This document shows, one piece after another, positions 43,601-44,919 of a DNA stretch of 44,919 nt (positions within the stretch are counted from its first letter, which is position 1; every line of letters starts with the position of its first letter). Source of the stretch: Neurospora tetrasperma FGSC 2508 (Eukaryota > Ascomycota > Sordariomycetes > Sordariales > Sordariaceae); the NCBI RefSeq assembly GCF_000213175.1, contig NW_009799179.1, positions 3,574,756-3,619,674 on the forward strand, given 5' to 3'. The notes beneath the pieces were generated by a model. That model was not told the origin of the DNA. It saw only the letters and a list, made by a program, of their open reading frames with translations, and searched no databases. A program made the position numbers and the translations under genes.

Positions 43601-43715
43601 ACCAAACTATTAGTCCCATATCCTCTGCATCCCGAATGGGTTGCTGGAGATTTCTTGGCTCATTCACGCTGCACATCATATCACCCACAAGCCATATAAC
43701 TGTCTTCCAATCAAC
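40621..43715. other. Gene-poor region
   Basis: An open continuation of the pseudogene frame runs to 40851 without family similarity. The rest has only short frames on both strands with no domain I know. T-rich and CT-rich patches occur around 43130-43200. I see no supported gene. Confidence 0.45.
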
Positions 43716-43898
43716 ATGTGCAACTTCTTCAAAAACTACTACATCTACGCGTCATGCACCGACCCCGGTCTCCACTTCTACAAGATTGAGCTGGACGGTA
43801 GCCCACAAGGCGCCTGCCCCAGAGCGCCTCATGAACGATTCATCGTCAAGGGAGACAAGTGTGAGCATTGCCAAGGGTCGTTACCACTGCGAATCTGA
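43716..43898 (+). CDS. Small cysteine protein of unknown function (60 aa)
   Basis: The frame starts at ATG 43716 (CAACATGTGC, A at -3) and codes for a 60-residue protein beginning MCNFFKNYYIYASC. Cysteines are at 2, 14, 34, 49 and 52, with ACPRAPHERF in the middle and a CEHC pair near the end, a layout that could hold a metal ion. It resembles a type of short fungal protein with an early Cys, a central CPR..H segment and a final CxxC, which I recall without assigned function. No signal peptide follows from this start. The frame is open for 25 codons upstream, so a first exon cannot be excluded. Support is only moderate. Confidence 0.5.
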   Translation: MCNFFKNYYIYASCTDPGLHFYKIELDGSPQGACPRAPHERFIVKGDKCEHCQGSLPLRI

Positions 43899-44919
43899 AG
43901 TGAGGGCGGGGCAAGGGAGCCGTCATTCATTGTTGCATGGGGCTGGCTGCCGCCTTTGACAGCAACGATTCCGCATACAATATAGCATCAGTGGTTCTTC
44001 GGTTCTTTTTTTCTCCTGCTTTCTGGTTTCTCCCGTCTGGGGCTTTCACTCTGCACTATATCCTATATTTTTTTTCTTTTGTTTTCTTACGGCATATAAA
44101 TGGTTAACGGTTTTCGGTGCCATAGGGAGGAGGCAAGGAACACCTACCGGCTATTGTCGTTTGACCGACAATAGTGGGGAAGAAACGATGGTCGTGATGA
44201 ACAGTTAGTTTTGACTCTTTTGTTCTCCGGCTACTAGACTGTGGAAACAAGACATCAAATGGGATGAGCTGGTCTTTCACACACTGCTACTCACCAGGTC
44301 CATGAACCGTATGTTCAGGGTCGATTTTGTACACCTGACGGATAGTTGCCCTAGGAGATCACTACGGGGGATTAGCAATTCCCAGGGGTAGACATCACTG
44401 AAAAACATGAGGATGGACGCCTCAATTCTTTTGATCTCGAATCCTCACATCTTCCCAATTTTCTCAATACTTGGTCGAGACCCATAATCCAGGCCACAAG
44501 CGAGAAGGCATATGCAAGTTATTGCAAAGCAGATGCAGGGTTTTCTGCACTTAGTAGACCACATGACCAGGCGATATGAGGGGACCACAAACTGTGTAGT
44601 AGACCCGTGCCGTCGAACTAAGAAACTTGGAACTAAGCTCGTAGTGCAGCCGGTGTGGAACGGTCGAGGGAGGTAGTCGTCAGGGCTAGAAGCGTCCATT
44701 TCTGGCCCCAGGCTTCAGGTCAGATTGTGCGTTTCAAGTCGGGCGAATTCCACAAGAATGTTCTGTTCGAGAGAGGGCCATCGGTATCAAGCGTGGAAAC
44801 AACCCATTTTCGAACGGTGTGATGGCGATGTGACGAGATTGGCGAATGGGAAACATATCGACAGCGGATGGGGTCAGCCGCTGGGTCTCCTGAAAGTGGT
44901 GTAGCTGGGGGGGGGGGGG
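43899..44919. other. Right-end non-coding region
   Basis: T-rich patches at about 44006-44090. Open frames here have no domain. The region runs to the poly-G end of the window. Confidence 0.45.
44907..44919. other. Terminal run of 13 G (probable contig edge)
   Basis: The window ends in 13 consecutive G, the longest G run seen here. A poly-G at a contig terminus is often a sequencing or assembly artefact, so it should not be read as biology. Confidence 0.6.

Overview
The window comes from the nuclear genome of a filamentous ascomycete (Pezizomycotina). The evidence is short introns (57-76 nt) with CTRAC-type branch points, intron-bearing tRNA, fungal-specific protein families, secreted wall- and plant-polymer glycosidases, and a DNA transposon decayed in the manner of repeat-induced point mutation (RIP). 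I cannot fix the genus. The run of 13 G at the right edge looks like a contig end.

Layout, left to right. 1-2158: one small conserved hydrophilic protein on the minus strand. 2159-6195: non-coding, with a hairpin, an imperfect minisatellite and the upstream region of the next gene. 6196-8490: a membrane-anchored GH17 beta-1,3-glucanase (btgC type). 8491-11069: non-coding. 11078-14216: an AT-rich Mutator-like element with 46-bp terminal inverted repeats and a perfect 8-bp target duplication. 16919-18301: an amidoligase-family protein. 19285-20491: a conserved fungal protein of unknown function with one intron. 21273-21368: an intron-containing tRNA-Ile. 21991-25949: a secreted alpha/beta hydrolase and a GH67 alpha-glucuronidase (aguA), tail to tail. 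27408-28440: a protoglobin-like protein with two Cys-Pro-Phe motifs in its tail. 29785-30141: a GH16 glucanase remnant. 31296-31622: a two-exon, Kex2-processed, knottin-like small secreted protein. 33634-34920: a protein-kinase-like protein. 36256-37779: a GH71 alpha-1,3-glucanase. 39905-40620: a carotenoid oxygenase pseudogene. 43716-43898: a 60-aa cysteine protein.

There is no obvious biosynthetic cluster. The repeated theme is polysaccharide work outside the membrane: GH17, GH71 and a dead GH16 act on fungal-wall-type glucans, and GH67 acts on glucuronoxylan side chains. The most unusual items are the knottin-like precursor, whose single intron separates the pro-region from the cystine-knot module; the fungal amidoligase; the protoglobin with possible heme-regulatory motifs; and a (ACTG)7 repeat that may serve as an array of branch points in a 5' leader intron. 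Three genes (GH16, carotenoid oxygenase, transposase) are broken, by three different routes: truncation, deletion plus frameshift, and RIP-like transitions.
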